Made by a program: the position numbers and the translations under genes | Shown here: positions 1-12,200 of the stretch, one piece after another | How the letters are laid out: the number at the start of each line of letters is the position of its first letter | How positions within the stretch are numbered: the stretch's first letter is position 1 | Notes under the pieces: model-generated | The model's input: the letters and a program-made list of their open reading frames with translations, nothing else | Database searches by the model: none | What the model was told of the DNA's origin: nothing | Source: Cryptomeria japonica | Taxonomy: Eukaryota > Streptophyta > Pinopsida > Cupressales > Cupressaceae | Assembly (NCBI RefSeq): GCF_030272615.1 | Contig: NC_081405.1 | Coordinates: 568,975,095-569,039,094 of the forward strand | Length of the DNA stretch: 64,000 nt | Direction: 5' to 3'

Positions 1-683
1 TTTTCAATAACTGTGATACTTTACAAAGAGTTTCTACCTCTTATTTATGCAAACCCTAAGGCCTAAACCAATTAGGTTGACCATCTAAAACATATTACAA
101 TAAGATCATTACATAATTCAATTTACAATGATATGCCATTTCGTCTCAAGATAAAAACAACAATAACAAATCCAAAAAATATCTCAAAGCATCCGGGTAA
201 CATGTAGAGTACACACTAGCATAATACTGGTCCATAACCTAGATAGGTACTAGACCTTATCTAGTTCCACCATGCTAAAGCAAAGTCTTTGAGAACAATC
301 AACAAACATCTTCATCATCTTGAAATCTATGAAAAAGGTGCACCAACACTAATTGTGCATCCTATCACAATTTGTCAGTGAAATCTCTATCGGTAAAGCC
401 TTAAACTAGTACCGGTAAGGATTTACCAGAGTGAACGATAACATAAGTTACCAAGACAATACCAACTAACAAAAACATGCTCATGAAGCATATAACACGT
501 GAAATGAAATATACTTCACTGATCCAAACATGCTGGAAGTATCCAACAGATAGTCTCTTTTGTCGGTAACACTAGATCTTCTACCGGTAACCTGTATGTT
601 GGTAACCATCCATATCAGCTAGTGTTGACATCAATGAAAAAATATCAATGCAACACATAATCAATTCATCCATAATGCCAACA
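1..683 (-). repeat. E0: truncated LTR of a minus-strand copia-type element
   Basis: On the minus strand this segment begins TGTTGGCATTATGG at 683, the same style of LTR start as E2, E4 and E6. It contains TTGATGTCAACAC near its start and a TATA-like ATAAATAAG (about 42-51 on the plus strand) followed by an R/U5-like stretch, and then leaves the window. It interrupts the gag of E1 at 684. No coding sequence is visible. It could be a solo LTR or the 5' LTR of an element extending to the left; the window edge prevents a decision. Confidence 0.6.
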
Positions 684-3600
684 AAAACTAGAGGAGGATG
701 ATGTGGTTAGCAAAATTATGAGAACTCTGCTACTACAATATGCCATAAGGGTCTCTACTATATAGGAGCTTAGATCCTTGGGAACAGTCAGTGTAACTCT
801 TGACTCACTGATCGGTAAGTTGACTGCTTTTGAGTTAAGCAATTATGACAATAGCATACTAAATATTTGTGTTTCTTTCTAAGCATCCATAATGCATGCA
901 CCCACAAGGAGAAGAAAAGAAACCGATAGTATCTCTACTACTAGAACTGGTCATTCCCATGAGAATGACAATCTTCTCTCTAAGGAATAGGAACAACATG
1001 AAATTGAAGCTCTACTAGCAAGAAGATTGCTAAGAGGTAAAGGTAAATTACCCTTAAAATTCTTCTCCTATAATAAGATAGGTCATATTACTTCAAGACC
1101 CTGACAATGATAGAGACAGGAAGGAAAATTTCAGAAGTTATAGGGACAAGAGCAAGAAGGAATTTTATCTTGCAGAAGTAGGAGTCACCGATGAAGAATC
1201 AAAGAGATCTGATAAAGATGGAAATGCTTTTGTGGTAGTCAAAGAGGACAACACAAAGAAAGGAGATATGGCATTGATTTCTAGAACAAACTGGTGTGGA
1301 GAATGGGCGATCGACAGTGTCAGCATGGAGGATTGCAATGGAGGAACAGTGAGGTTCAGAAATGATGCCCCATGTATAGTAAGAGGTAAGGGGTCTATAG
1401 CCTTGAATGATAAGACAAACTATGATGATGTCTTTTGGGTAGAAGGATTAAAGTATAGCTTGTTAAGTGTTGCACAACTTAACAATAAAGGATACCGGTT
1501 GGAGTTCAATAAAGGGATATGTAAAATAAATGACAAATATAGAAGTTTAATTTCCACTGGTAAATAGTCAAGAGGAAATTTGTTTCATCTAGACACCACC
1601 ATAGGTAATTATCTAGTGGATAAGGTAGAAGACAGTTGGTTATGGCACAAAAGATTGTTTCATGTTAATTTTGATTGCATAGATAAAATCAGTAAGGCAA
1701 AATCTGTAAGAGGTATGCCTGACATAGTAAAACCTGAAAATCCTATGTGCAAAGAGTGTCAACTAGGGAAGTTGACCGGGTCTAGCTTTAGCAGTAAAAC
1801 TTTCTCATCTGAAAGTGTGTTGGACTTAGTTCACATAGACCTATGTGGTCCCATTATAACCAACAAATTCTATGGAGGCTAGTATTTTATGTTATTCATG
1901 GATGACTTCTCAAGAATGATGTGGAGTATATTTTTTTAAAACAAATCAGAAGCTTTTCACATGTTTAAAGTGTTTAAGACTCGAGTAGAAAGAGGAACCA
2001 GTAAGAATCTGAAGTTCCTAAGATCAGATAGAGGAGGAGAGTTCACCTCTCAGGAGTTCATGAACTATTGTGAGGAATAGGGAATCATGAGATAGATGTC
2101 TGCACCTAGAACTCCTCAGCAGAATGGAGTTGCTGAAAGAAGAAACAAAACTCTCATTGATTGTGCTAGAACTCTAATAATGATACAAAAGGATATCCTA
2201 AATACATTTTGGAGAGAAGCAATAAGCAATGTTGTATACTCTCTGAACTGGATATAGGTAAAGAAGGGAATAAACAAAACTCCTTATGAATTATGGAGTG
2301 GTTACTCACCTAATGTTTGTTATTTTAAAGTATTTGGAAGCAGGTGCTACATCAAAAGGGATGAGTACACTAAAAATTTGATCCCAAGAGTGATGAGGGA
2401 ACCTTCTTAGGTTACTCAAAAAAGAGAAAGGCATACCGATGTCTATACAAAAGGACCAGTAAGATTGTGGAGAGTGAAAATGTCAAAGTAGATAAGTACT
2501 CTAAAAAAAAATGAACATGATAGTAAGAGTGAACCGAAGGACTATAAAGAGTTTGAGTATAATGTACCAGTGGAACCTACTGAAGAAGATCCTATTGAAG
2601 TGGCTAATGAAGAAGCCTGTGAGATAAAACCCTCACAACTGGTAGAAGTAGCTCCAAGGAGTGAACCAGTATTGGCTAAATATGTCATAAATAATCACTC
2701 TACAGAAGATATCATTGGTGACAAGAATGCAGGAGTTCTAACCATAAGAAGAGAAAGAGAAAGAGTGTATGCTCTCCATTTTTTAGCCCAAAAAAGAAAA
2801 GGAGGCTCTAGAAGATGATGATTGGGTCAAAGCTATAGAATAATAACTAGAGCAAATAGAGAAAAATGATACATGGACTCTAGTACCCAGACCGGAAAAT
2901 AAAAATATAATAGGCACCAAGTAGGTGTTAAGAAATAAGATGGATGAAACCAGTAAGGTGATAAGAAACAAGGTAAGATTGTTCTATAAGGGCTATGCTT
3001 AAGAAGAAGGTTTCGACTATGGAGAAACCTTCGCATTGGTAGCTAGACTAGAAGGGGCCTGAATTCTATTGGCCTATGATTCTTATAAAAAGTTTAAAGT
3101 ATACCAAATGGATGTCAAATCAATATTATTAAATGGGGTGTTAGAGGAAGAAGTATAGATAGAGCAACCAGAATGGTTTACATCTGAAGATGGGAGGATT
3201 ATGGTATGTAGGTTGCAGAAGGCTCTGTATGGGCTGAAACAAGCACCGAGAGCCTAGTATGAGAGGTTACACTCATATCTGCTAAGCATGGTTCAAAAGA
3301 ACTAGTGATAACAGTAACTTGTATCTGAAGAGTGGAGCTGAAGGAAAACACCTAATTGGTAAGATCTATGTAGATGACATCATCTTTGGGGGAGATGATG
3401 AGATGATCATAAGCTTTGCAGGACAAATGCAACAAGAATCTGAGATGTCCATGATTGGTGAGATTAAGTTCTTTATTGGCCTACAAGTCTCTCAATTAAA
3501 GAATGACATCTTTATCAATCAGACTAAGTACATAAGAGAAATTATTAAGACTTTCGGAATGGAAGATTGCAAACCTGTTGGAACTCCAATGGTTACAGGT

Positions 3601-4320
3601 TACAATATATCTAAATATGATGAGACTGAAGAAGTGAATGAGACACTTTACTGGTCCATGATCAGTAAATTATAGTATGCAGTACAATAGAGATTGAACA
3701 TAGCAGAAGTTGTTGGCTTGGTTGCTAGATTTTTTGCAAATCCAAAAGAAACTCACATGATGGCAGTCAAAAGAATATTTTGATACCTAAAGCGGACTGA
3801 TGAGTATGGTCTTTGGTATACACACAAAGGATACTTTAGTTTAAGTGTCTTCACTAATTCAAATTGGGCTGGAAACATTGATGACAAGAAGAGAACCAAT
3901 GGAGGAGCATTCTTTCTTGGAGAAAGGATTGTATCTTGGACAAGTAAGAAACAAAACTGCATATCTCAATCTACAACTAAGGCTGAGTATATAGTTGTTG
4001 CAATTAATTGCACATAGATAGTTTGGATCAAGAAACTCCTAGAAGGAATTCAAGAAAATGTGGTTGGACTGGTGGTGAGTCATTGTGACAACACCAGTGC
4101 CATTGACATATCTAATAACCCAGTCATGCACTCCAAAACGAAGCATATAGCCATCAAATATCACTATCTAAGGGAACAAGTTCAAGAAAAGGAAGTAATG
4201 TTTGAGTACATACCAACAAAAGAGCAGGTGGATGATATATTCACCAAGTTGCTACAGAAGGACACCTTTGACTATCTCAGAGGTAAATTGGGGGTTATGC
4301 CCCTCCATTCAGTAAAGTAA
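684..4320 (+). pseudogene. E1 gag-pol polyprotein remnant
   Basis: The polyprotein would make virus-like particles and the enzymes for cDNA synthesis and integration. Visible parts in order are: gag with a VVSKIM-like segment (about 711); a zinc knuckle whose cysteines are damaged (about 1048-1100); a protease whose D-S-G region is collapsed by an internal deletion (about 1310-1345, WAIDS then an abrupt jump); the integrase H-H-C-C region (LWHKRLFHVN, about 1640-1770); the integrase core (LRSDRGGEFTS; TPQQNGVAERRN); RT with YGLKQAPRA and an intact YVDD box (about 3367-3384); and RNase H (FTNSNWAG, HCDNTSAID). It ends at a stop after MPLHSVK at 4320. Stops such as those near 1880, 2080, 2260 and 3780 replace Trp or Gln codons. 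Confidence 0.85.
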
Positions 4321-4631
4321 GCAAATAGGGTTCTACATCAATTTGGTATAATTTCAAGTTTTTTAAATGAAAACAAGTTGATTGATGAATCTGGACTACT
4401 CCAGTTAGGGGGACCAGTCTTGTAAAGTGTTCAGAATGGACTCTTTGGCATTGTTGTCAAAGGGGGAGATATGATTAGAGTGCAACATTGGTAGGTAGTG
4501 ATTGAGCTGAGGTTGTTGCATGACAGGGGGAGATATTCATTAATTAGGGTAGAAGTAATGACTAGACCATTACAAAGATGAAGAACTAGCCAAAGTTTGA
4601 AGTGTTTGCCATCAATGTCAAAGGGGGAGAT
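4321..4631 (+). other. E1 3' untranslated region with polypurine tract
   Basis: This noncoding stretch lies between the RNase H stop and the 3' LTR. The tract CAAAGGGGGAGAT at about 4618-4631 abuts the LTR and is the expected plus-strand primer site. Two more tracts of the same kind occur upstream (about 4457-4471 and 4525-4535). The final tract is preceded by GCCATCAATGTCAA, the inverse of the GTTGGCATTGACA just inside the LTR. Confidence 0.7.
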
Positions 4632-6412
4632 TGTTCGATTGTTGGCATTGACAAAACCGGTCAATCTAGAAAACTAGTATATGTGCTAAGGTTTTTCATT
4701 AATGTCCAACATGTACCGATGAAGACACTAACCGATGTCGTGGTATAGGTAAAGTGGTGTTTCTTTTCAGTAAGCAATAATGAATAGAAACAACATTCGT
4801 ATTGAATGATCAAAGGGTACTTCAGTTAAAGGAAAGATAAAGTAAGTCAACCAATCTATCATTCAAGAAGATCGATCACTTTGATGATGGTGAAGTCACA
4901 AAAGATGACTCAGGCAACGAAACTTTTTTGCTTCAACCAACTGATAACTCATTGAAAAATAGGGGAGAGACATGATGATGGTTCAATAAACCGGCAACCA
5001 AATAATGAACCGGTAAAGTGAGAAGTGCAGTTACATATCGATACACTGGTATGACAAGAGGAAGATAGGTGGTCACCATAAATCATGGAGCAATGATCGG
5101 CCATTTAGTTGTGGTGGCAAAGAATGAGTTGGTAAGCTTGTGTCTATGCCAAATAATTTGTCAGTAAAGTTAACTTTCAGTTATCATGCAGTCAAGCATG
5201 ATTACATGTGGATTCTCTAGTTTGTAGTTATCTGACTGAACATGAATTAGAGGTTTCTATCCTTGGGAGATGCGGTGGTAGAATTGATTGAACACTTGGT
5301 GGAATTGTTGAAAGGCATGCAGAGAAAGAGCGGGAGAGTTTGAATTTGAAATCTTCCAAAATACTTGATTGATCTGATTGAGGATATGCCTATAGATGTT
5401 GATAGAAGATGTATATAGAGTTTTGGAGCTCTTTCTGAAAGTTTTGATCATAGAATTTGAAACAAGGAAATATTGTTTAAGGTGATCCGAGGTGAAGAAT
5501 AGAGTGAGAGGAAGTGTTAAGAGATATTAGCATAGTTGAGTGTGTGTGTGAGTGAGATCGACTAAGTGTAGAGTCGACAGACAAAGAACCAACTGAGTGT
5601 AGAGCCAAAGAACACAGAACCGATTGAGGGTAGAGTCGAAGGTCAGAGAACTGGTTGAGGGTAAAGCCAAAGGATAGTGGACTGATAGAGTGCAGAGCCA
5701 AGGGTTAGAGAATCAACTAAGGGTAAAGCCAAAGGATAGTGGACCAACAGAGTGTAGAGCCAAAGGTCAGAGGACCGACAAAGTGTAGTGCCGAAGGAGA
5801 GGTGAATGACTAAGTGAATAGCCGAAGGTGTAAGAAGGAAATCGGTGCTCTGCAGAGAAGACACAACCAGTTTTTATTGAATGAAATGTATGTTGAGATC
5901 TGATCAAACTATCAGTAGCTAATTCAACATATCATCCATCCATTTCTTTCTAACAACTGCAACATAAATCCCTTAACTGGGTGGACTTTAACATGTCCCT
6001 TTTGTAAAATCTCTTAACCGGGTAACATCTTAGCTGATGTTCTAAGTCCTCTAACCAGAGTACCTTTAATAGGGTAAAGGCACTAATCAGCATTGATCAA
6101 AATCCCTTAACCAGGTGGTACCTAACAATGTCTTTGTATTCTCCTAACAGGGAGAGCTCTTAACCGAGCGTACTCCAGAAGAGTGAAAATTTTGTGAGTT
6201 CCTACTCACACCATGGTTTTCTCCCTATTAGGTTTCCATGAGATAACTCCTTGGTGTCACTGTCAAATTTTCATGCTTGCATATTTTTACTTCGGTGATT
6301 AAGTATATTGTTGGATCTTAGATGAATCAAGAGTTATGAAAAAAGTTAAATTATAAAATTTTGATTAAGTGTTGATTCACCCCTCCCCTCTCAGCACCGG
6401 TTCGGACTAACA
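4632..6412 (+). repeat. E1 3' LTR (1.78 kb)
   Basis: It starts TGTTCGATTG immediately after the PPT and ends GGACTAACA, giving TG...CA ends. The right part carries repeated blocks of the form CTTAACCGGGT (about 5965-6180), a feature also seen in the LTRs of E6. It holds the two conserved LTR hairpins, at 6212-6240 and 6369-6397. A 31-bp minisatellite occupies its centre. The 5' partner LTR is not in the window, so age cannot be judged from an LTR pair. Confidence 0.75.
5555..5840 (+). repeat. 31-bp minisatellite inside the E1 LTR
   Basis: The anchor GTGTAGAGCC, with variants GGGTAAAGCC and GTGCAGAGCC, recurs at 5566, 5597, 5628, 5659, 5690, 5721, 5752, 5783 and 5814. The spacing is exactly 31 bases for nine units. 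Units differ by substitutions but not by length. The array is in the LTR upstream of the R/U5-like part, so it could alter promoter spacing or be a replication-slippage product. Confidence 0.9.
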
Positions 6413-8162
6413 CTAACTGACATAACTTGCTCATATAATCCCCGCCAATAGTCAATCTCTGCCCCTTCCCACCGCATCTCCCTCAGTATTTCCCCACTCA
6501 GACCCTATCCCTCTGCTCCCTCCAAAACTTGAACTCTATCATGTAGCTCCATCACTTTATCCACTAGATCATCTATCTCTTACACCACTACAATCAACTT
6601 GGCCTCCCATGTAAAGAGTTGGACATCCTTGACTGGAATTTCTGCATCTCTATCCATCAGCTATGCCTCGACTACCGTCAAGTGAGTCTACAATTGTAAT
6701 ATCATAAAATCTCACAAGTCTCCCTCTCCCCAACTGAAAACTCCCTCTCCCATCTCCATCGGCTCCTCTTCACCACCGATAGCTCCCTCTTCCATCTCCA
6801 TCGACTCCTCTCCACCACCAACATCTCTCCCTCTTGCTCTTGCTACTCCCTATATTGGTGGACCCTGTGATAGTCGTAAAGGCTTCCCACCTCTGTCTCT
6901 CCTCTATAACTGTCCTCCTCCATCACCTCCACCCCAAAATCAACCTCCCCCACCACCTCCACCTCCTTGACCTCCTCCATAACCTCTTCTACCCCTTCCT
7001 ACTCTCCTCCTCCTACCATGTTGTGGTTCTTTGTCATCCTCAAATGGTGGTATGGGCTTTGCACAATCTCAAATTTGTGTAATTGAATGAGTGACGCGAT
7101 ACTATGTATACTCCTTTGTCACCTCCACATCTACAATCTTTGGCCTCATCTACCATGGTCTCACCTATAATGTCTGAAACTCTGCAAGGGCCTGATCATA
7201 GGGAAAAACTGGCCCCCACTGAACTCTCTCCCACACTACCCATGCATACTCTCTCGAGCCCCTCAGCATACTCTGCCTCCGCCCAAAATGTCTTACCACT
7301 TTCCCTTGAAACTATCTCTCCACAATGTGGGATGTGTGACCAATAAAAAATAGAGTCATATATATACTGTAAGACCTCTCCATCATCCTCCCAGGGCTCA
7401 CAATCAGTGTAAGGCCTCCATATGATCCTATCTAAGTTATCTAATGCCCATTGCCAAAACTCCAACTTCCCCAAATGGGGTTGGGTCATCAACCCTCCAT
7501 ACATAAATACATAGGGCTGATCTATCACCCTAAACCTCATAGACATCGGTCGTGTGACTGGCAAGTGCTCCTAAGACCAGATATGTAACAAATTGATCCC
7601 TACACCTAGTAAGCTACTCTCTCGATACACTGCCTCATGCAAATCCCTATAGAGATGTGCCAAGACACATGGCCCCCATGCATATCAGGTCCCCTCTATC
7701 ACCATCTTCTCTAATACCTAGCCCCACCCAAAAGCTAATCCATGCGAACGTCAATCGGTTCAAAGAAAACCCTCGACAATACCATCTAGTATTGATGGTA
7801 GTGGCTCATAGAATGCAGCTACATCCTTCCATGCCACGAAGCCGTCCTCAATATATACATCCTCAAAAAATATCCTTAGTATGACTACTGTCCCCAGGAA
7901 GAGATCATATGTCACAAGCTTTCCCCTAATCAGGATATGTATTATCCTCCAGACATCCTCCAGTATCACATTCATCTCTCCCATCACCAAATGAATGGAG
8001 AATGTCTTGATGTGCCATTGCTTAGCCAACACTGTCAGTAGTCCTTAATTCGTCTGAATCATGGGTAGGTACACCATATCATATAAACTGGCTCCATATA
8101 CATAATCAATCTCTACCTTAGTCAAATATTCTTGCAGCTGCTATGTCATAGGATGCCTCTCC
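6413..8162 (-). pseudogene. Plant mobile domain (PMD) protein pseudogene, exon 2 main part
   Basis: On the minus strand this encodes a protein with the signature of the plant mobile domain (Pfam PMD, the MAIN/MAIL1 and transposon-associated family). It has HLVMGEMNVILEDVWRI, matching the family's conserved E-M-T-x-T-L-E-D-V core (about 7990-7940), followed downstream by QPYVFMYGGLMTQPHLGKLE and IIWRPYTDCEPWED (about 7530-7390). The upstream end reads RHPMT-stop-QLQEYLT at the E2 insertion point. The C-terminal part below about 7190 is low complexity, Gly/Arg/Trp rich, with many stops down to about 6640. Several frameshifts and stops (about 8040, 7750, 7570, 7195) make it a pseudogene. PMD proteins act in nuclear gene silencing or travel with transposons; here an antisense position in a gypsy element is possible. 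Confidence 0.75.
8131..8162. repeat. Left copy of the 32-bp direct repeat flanking E2
   Basis: These 32 bases recur at 14817-14848 with two mismatches (positions 7 and 18). They are PMD exon sequence, so they are a target duplication and not part of the element. The E2 LTR starts two bases later without its first 13 bases. Confidence 0.9.
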
Positions 8163-8617
8163 AGTATGGTTTTGTGATTGATGTCAACACCTACTAAATA
8201 CACTTACTTTGGAGATCCAGCAACATTCACCGGCAAGCAGTAATTTGTGCAACAGTTACTGGTATATGATTAATTGACAGGATATAATGTTCATCGGTAT
8301 CTGGAATGACATGGAAGACACTTGGTAATGTCTAAGACATCATGTGGACACTTTATTTTCAAGTAATAATCATTGGTATATTCATATTTGCATATTTTCT
8401 TTTACCGACAAATAGGTCCAGGTTATCTAGGGTTACACCGACAGGTTTATCTTTTCTAGATCAGCATGCCACGCTATGGAGATGATTTATTATTGTTGTA
8501 AATGCATTAAGCTGACATGTTTAATCAATTATTGCATCGGATATTATATTATTTGTAAAATGTTTTTATTGTTATATCTTGTAGAGCCGACCTACTAAAA
8601 TTGGTCTTAGGGTATGG

Positions 8618-8625
8618 TATAAATA
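8618..8625 (+). promoter_or_regulatory. TATA box of the E2 5' LTR
   Basis: TATAAATA in GGTATGGTATAAATATAAG is conserved in the 3' LTR (14224-14231), and E4 has a TATA-like copy at 38097-38104. A start about 30 bases downstream would place the R region at about 8650. Confidence 0.65.
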
Positions 8626-8964
8626 TAAGATCTTATTTGTAAGATCAAGTGTCAATGCGAAAAAGATTCAAGTGAAGGTATATGTGAGATAAAGCAGAGG
8701 CATACACGAAGACATCATCTAAAGATGAAGTTAGGTTTTTGTGAAAGCATATCAGCATTACACCGGTACTGAATTCAACATATGAAGATGTGATTTTGTG
8801 CAGTACATTCTTATTGGATTTAATCATCCAACTGTAGTCAGTGTGACTCCCATTTGTGATTGAGCAGTGAGCTCTAGGCTATTGGCCTTTCTACATGTGT
8901 AGACCCCCTTTTGTACACTTACTATCTGCAGTAGTATCATCTGATTGTGGGTAAGGTTTCCCAC

Positions 8965-8994
8965 CATGGTTTTTCCCCTTACAGGGTTTCCATG
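8965..8994 (+). other. Conserved LTR hairpin 1 (E2 5' LTR)
   Basis: CATGG pairs with CCATG across an inner CCC/GGG stem separated by T-rich internal loops. The same layout is present in every copia-type LTR here with different but still complementary outer arms: GTGG/CCAC in the E2 3' LTR, E4 and E6, and GAGG/CCTC in E3 and E5. Confidence 0.6.
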
Positions 8995-9160
8995 TACAAA
9001 TATTGGTGTCATGTGTTGTGGATGACTTTGTGTTTATGTTTCATGCATTAATTCTTACTGGTATAGCAATTTACTATTAACACTGTCTACCAACATAATA
9101 AACTGGTTTACCAGTATTAAGTATTAAGTTGGTTAATAAGTTTTTTATTTGAATTTATTA

Positions 9161-9196
9161 GACAACTGATTCACCCCCCCACCCCTCTCAGTTGTC
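9161..9196 (+). other. Conserved LTR hairpin 2 at the LTR 3' end (E2 5' LTR)
   Basis: GACAACTGA (9161-9169) pairs perfectly with TCAGTTGTC (9188-9196) around a C-rich loop TTCACCCCCCCACCCCTC. It lies 14 bases before the LTR end and 16 before the PBS. Other families keep the loop but change both arms together. Confidence 0.65.
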
Positions 9197-9212
9197 TCCA
9201 GGACCTAACAAT

Positions 9213-9224
9213 TGGTATCAGAGC
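9213..9224 (+). other. E2 primer binding site
   Basis: TGGTATCAGAGC two bases after the LTR is complementary to the 3' end of plant initiator methionine tRNA, the usual copia primer. Confidence 0.9.
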
Positions 9225-9267
9225 CTAGTCCTTATTTTGCAGAAGTTTAACAACCCGAGGAGATCCA

Positions 9268-12200
9268 ATTTCTACTAATTATTTTAGGAAGGATAGTCCT
9301 AAACTTGATGGAACCAACTATGGGATATGGAAGATCAGAATGGAGACACATTTGAATTGTATCAGTAAAGACATCTGGGAAGTTACTAAGAATGGTTATA
9401 CTGCTATTGTAGCTAGTCAGACTACTCCAACTACTTTAGCTAAAGATGAAGAAAATAATTGCAAAGCAAGAGAAGCACTCTTGAGTGCATTATCAAATCA
9501 ACAAATCATGGGATTATCAGATAGGTCTACTGCTAAAGCTATTTGGGATCATTTGGAAACACTAAATGAAGGAGACTCCATAGTCAAAATTGCAAAACTT
9601 GAAAGCTTCCAAGTCAGCTATGAACATCTAAAAATGGAAGAAGATGAAAGGATTTCTACTTTTATGGAAAGAGTAAATGAAATTGTTTTGGGTATCAAAT
9701 GTTGTGGAGGAACCTTGAGTGAGAATGAGATTGTTTCAAAAATCTTAAGAGGTTTTCCACCGGCATATAAAATGAAGGTTACTACTATAAATGAGTTGAG
9801 AACAATTCCTAATACATCAGTAACTAGGGATACATTGATTAGAAAACTTTCAGCTTTTGAAATTGAGGAGTTTGGTCCTGTTGCTACTATAAAAACTGAT
9901 TTGGCCTTTAAAGCATCAATATCATTTTCTCCATCATTTGACAAATCAGACTGGAGAGCCTTTTATGCAAGAGAACTTGAAGAAACCAGGAAGGAGAATG
10001 AAGAGCTTGAAGAACTTGAAGCACTATTTGCAAGAAAAATACCAAAAGGTCCAATTGGAAGTAAGTATGAAGGTAAAGCACCCTTTAAATGTTTTAACTG
10101 CAATAAGATTGGTCATATGGCTTCAAGATGCCCTGATAGACATGCTAGACTAAGAGAAGAAGCTAGAAGAACATACAAGCCTAATCCTGAATATCAGAGA
10201 TATATATTTAAGAAGAACAAAGATAAATCTTGTTACATTGCTGATGAAGGTGTGACTGATGATTCTGATGAGGATCCAACAGACAATGGATGGGTTTTTG
10301 TTGCTATAACAGAAGATCAACCAACACCTATTGCTCAACCGGTAGAACAAGCCCTAGCTGCTAAAGTTGAATCAAAGGATGAATGGATTATTGACTCAGG
10401 ATGCTCACATCATATGACTGGAGACAAAGTTAAATTCTTGAAATTTCAAGAATACAATGGAGGTTTAGTAAGATTTGGAGATGACAAAGCCTATTCAATC
10501 AAAGGTAAGGGTTCAATATCTCTTGATGGTAAACATAACACTGACATTGTATACTATGTTGAAGGATTAAAACATAATCTTTTAAGTGTTGGTCAATTAG
10601 CTGAGAAAGGTTTTCAGTTACAATTAAAAAATGGAAAATGCAAAATCATGAATAGAACTAGTTTGGAAATTGCAACCAGTATTCAGACTAGAGGTAATAT
10701 CTTTCATTTGAATAACAGTGAAAAGGCATGCTTAATTGCAAATATAGATGAAATTTGGGTATGGCATAAGAGACTATGTCGTGTAAATTTTGATTGCATG
10801 GTAAAAATCAGTACTTCTAAGGCAGTTAGAGATCTACCTAAAATTGTGAAACCTCAGAATACAATTTGCAAGGAATGTCAATTTGCAAAACAAGTTAGAG
10901 CTAGTTTCAAAAGTATTCTAGAAAAATCCAATAATGCTCTTGATTTAATTCACACTGATTTATGTGGTCCAGCTAGAACTAAAAGCTTACAAGGTGATAG
11001 ATATTTCATGCTAATTATTGATGATTACTCTAGAATGTGTTGAGTTACTTTTCTCAAAGAAAAATCAGAAGCACTTGGGAAGTTCAAACTATTCAAAGCA
11101 ATGGTTGAAAATGAAACTAGTAAGAAAATCAAATGTTTAAGATCAAATCAAGGAGGAGAATTCACATCTAAAGATTTTAATACATTCTGTGAAGTGAATG
11201 GAATCAAAAGACAGTTATCAGTACCTCGGACACCACAACAGAATGGAGTTGTTGAAAGGAAAAACAGAACTATCTTGGATGTAGCAAGAAGTATGTTATC
11301 AAAAGCAAATCTACCACATGTGTACTGGAGAGAGGAAGTAAGCACTGTTGTCTATACATTCAATGAAGTTTGCATCAAAGGTGAAACCGGTAAGACCCCT
11401 CATGAACTATGGTTTGGTAATATAACTACTCTTAAGTATTTCATAATTTTTGGAAGTAAATGTTATATTAGAAGAGATGAGTATATTGGCAAGTTTGATC
11501 CTAGAAGTGATGAAGGAATATTTCTTGGTTATTCATCTAAGAGCAAGGCATATAGATGTTTTAATAAAAGATTACAGAAAATTGTTGAGAGTACAAATGT
11601 AAAGATTGATGAACAATTCAGAGGAACTTCAAGATATATAGACTCTGAACCGGAAATAGAAATTATGACAAATGAACCTACAATAAATCCACTAGTACAT
11701 AATGATGATCCAGTTACTCTGGTATCATCAGAGGATTCCACAATAATTGAAGAAGAACAATAGACTAAGACACCCCGGTATGTAAGACTGAATCATTCTG
11801 AAGATCAGATAATTGGAAGCAAATTTAAAGGAGTTATGACAAGAGAAAGTTTGGAAAATGAAGAGGTATGTCTTATTTCTCAAATTGAACCATTAACTAT
11901 CAATGTGGAAGAAGAATTAGGACAAATTGAGAAAAATAATACTTGGACATTAGTTCCCCGGCCTAAAAATAAAAATGTAATTGGAACCAAATGGGTATTT
12001 AGAAACAAACTTAATGAAGATGGTAAGGTTGTCAGAAATAAAGCAAGACTAGTGTGTAAGGGATATTCTCAGAAAGGAGTTGATTACAATGAAACCTTTG
12101 CATCGGTAGCTAGAATTGAGGCAGTTAGATTATTCTTGGCTTTTGCAGCTCACAAGGATTACAAAGTTTATCAAATGGATATTAAATGTGCATTTTTGAA

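Larger units (their letters stand above)
684..6412 (+). mobile_element. E1: degenerate Ty1/copia element, 5' part missing
   Basis: A plus-strand copia element runs in the order gag remnant, zinc-knuckle remnant, protease remnant, integrase, reverse transcriptase, RNase H, PPT and 3' LTR. That domain order (integrase before RT) defines Ty1/copia. Its 5' LTR and gag N-terminus are absent because E0 lies at 1-683. The proteins most resemble those of E6 in this window. The coding part is heavily decayed, with many stops and several frameshifts, so the copy cannot be autonomous. The first five bases after the 3' LTR are CTAAC, but the matching left target site is not in the window. Confidence 0.85.
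8164..9210 (+). repeat. E2 5' LTR (lacks first 13 bases)
   Basis: It aligns to 13770-14816, and its lengths match exactly once the 13 missing bases (TGTTGGTATTTTG) are allowed for. It ends GGACCTAACA directly before the PBS. A TATA box lies at 8618-8625, so transcription would start near 8650. The U5 side carries hairpin 1 at 8965-8994 and hairpin 2 at 9161-9196. Many scattered transitions against the 3' LTR indicate an old insertion. Confidence 0.9.

Noticed and set aside
6413-6417. CTAAC after the E1 LTR as a target-site duplication
   Set aside because: The left end of E1 is outside the window, so the pair cannot be tested.
6834-7884. Plus-strand Leu/Pro/His-rich frames (6834-7082, 7104-7346, 7657-7884)
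   Set aside because: They mirror the minus-strand PMD pseudogene and its Gly/Arg-rich tail; composition explains their openness.
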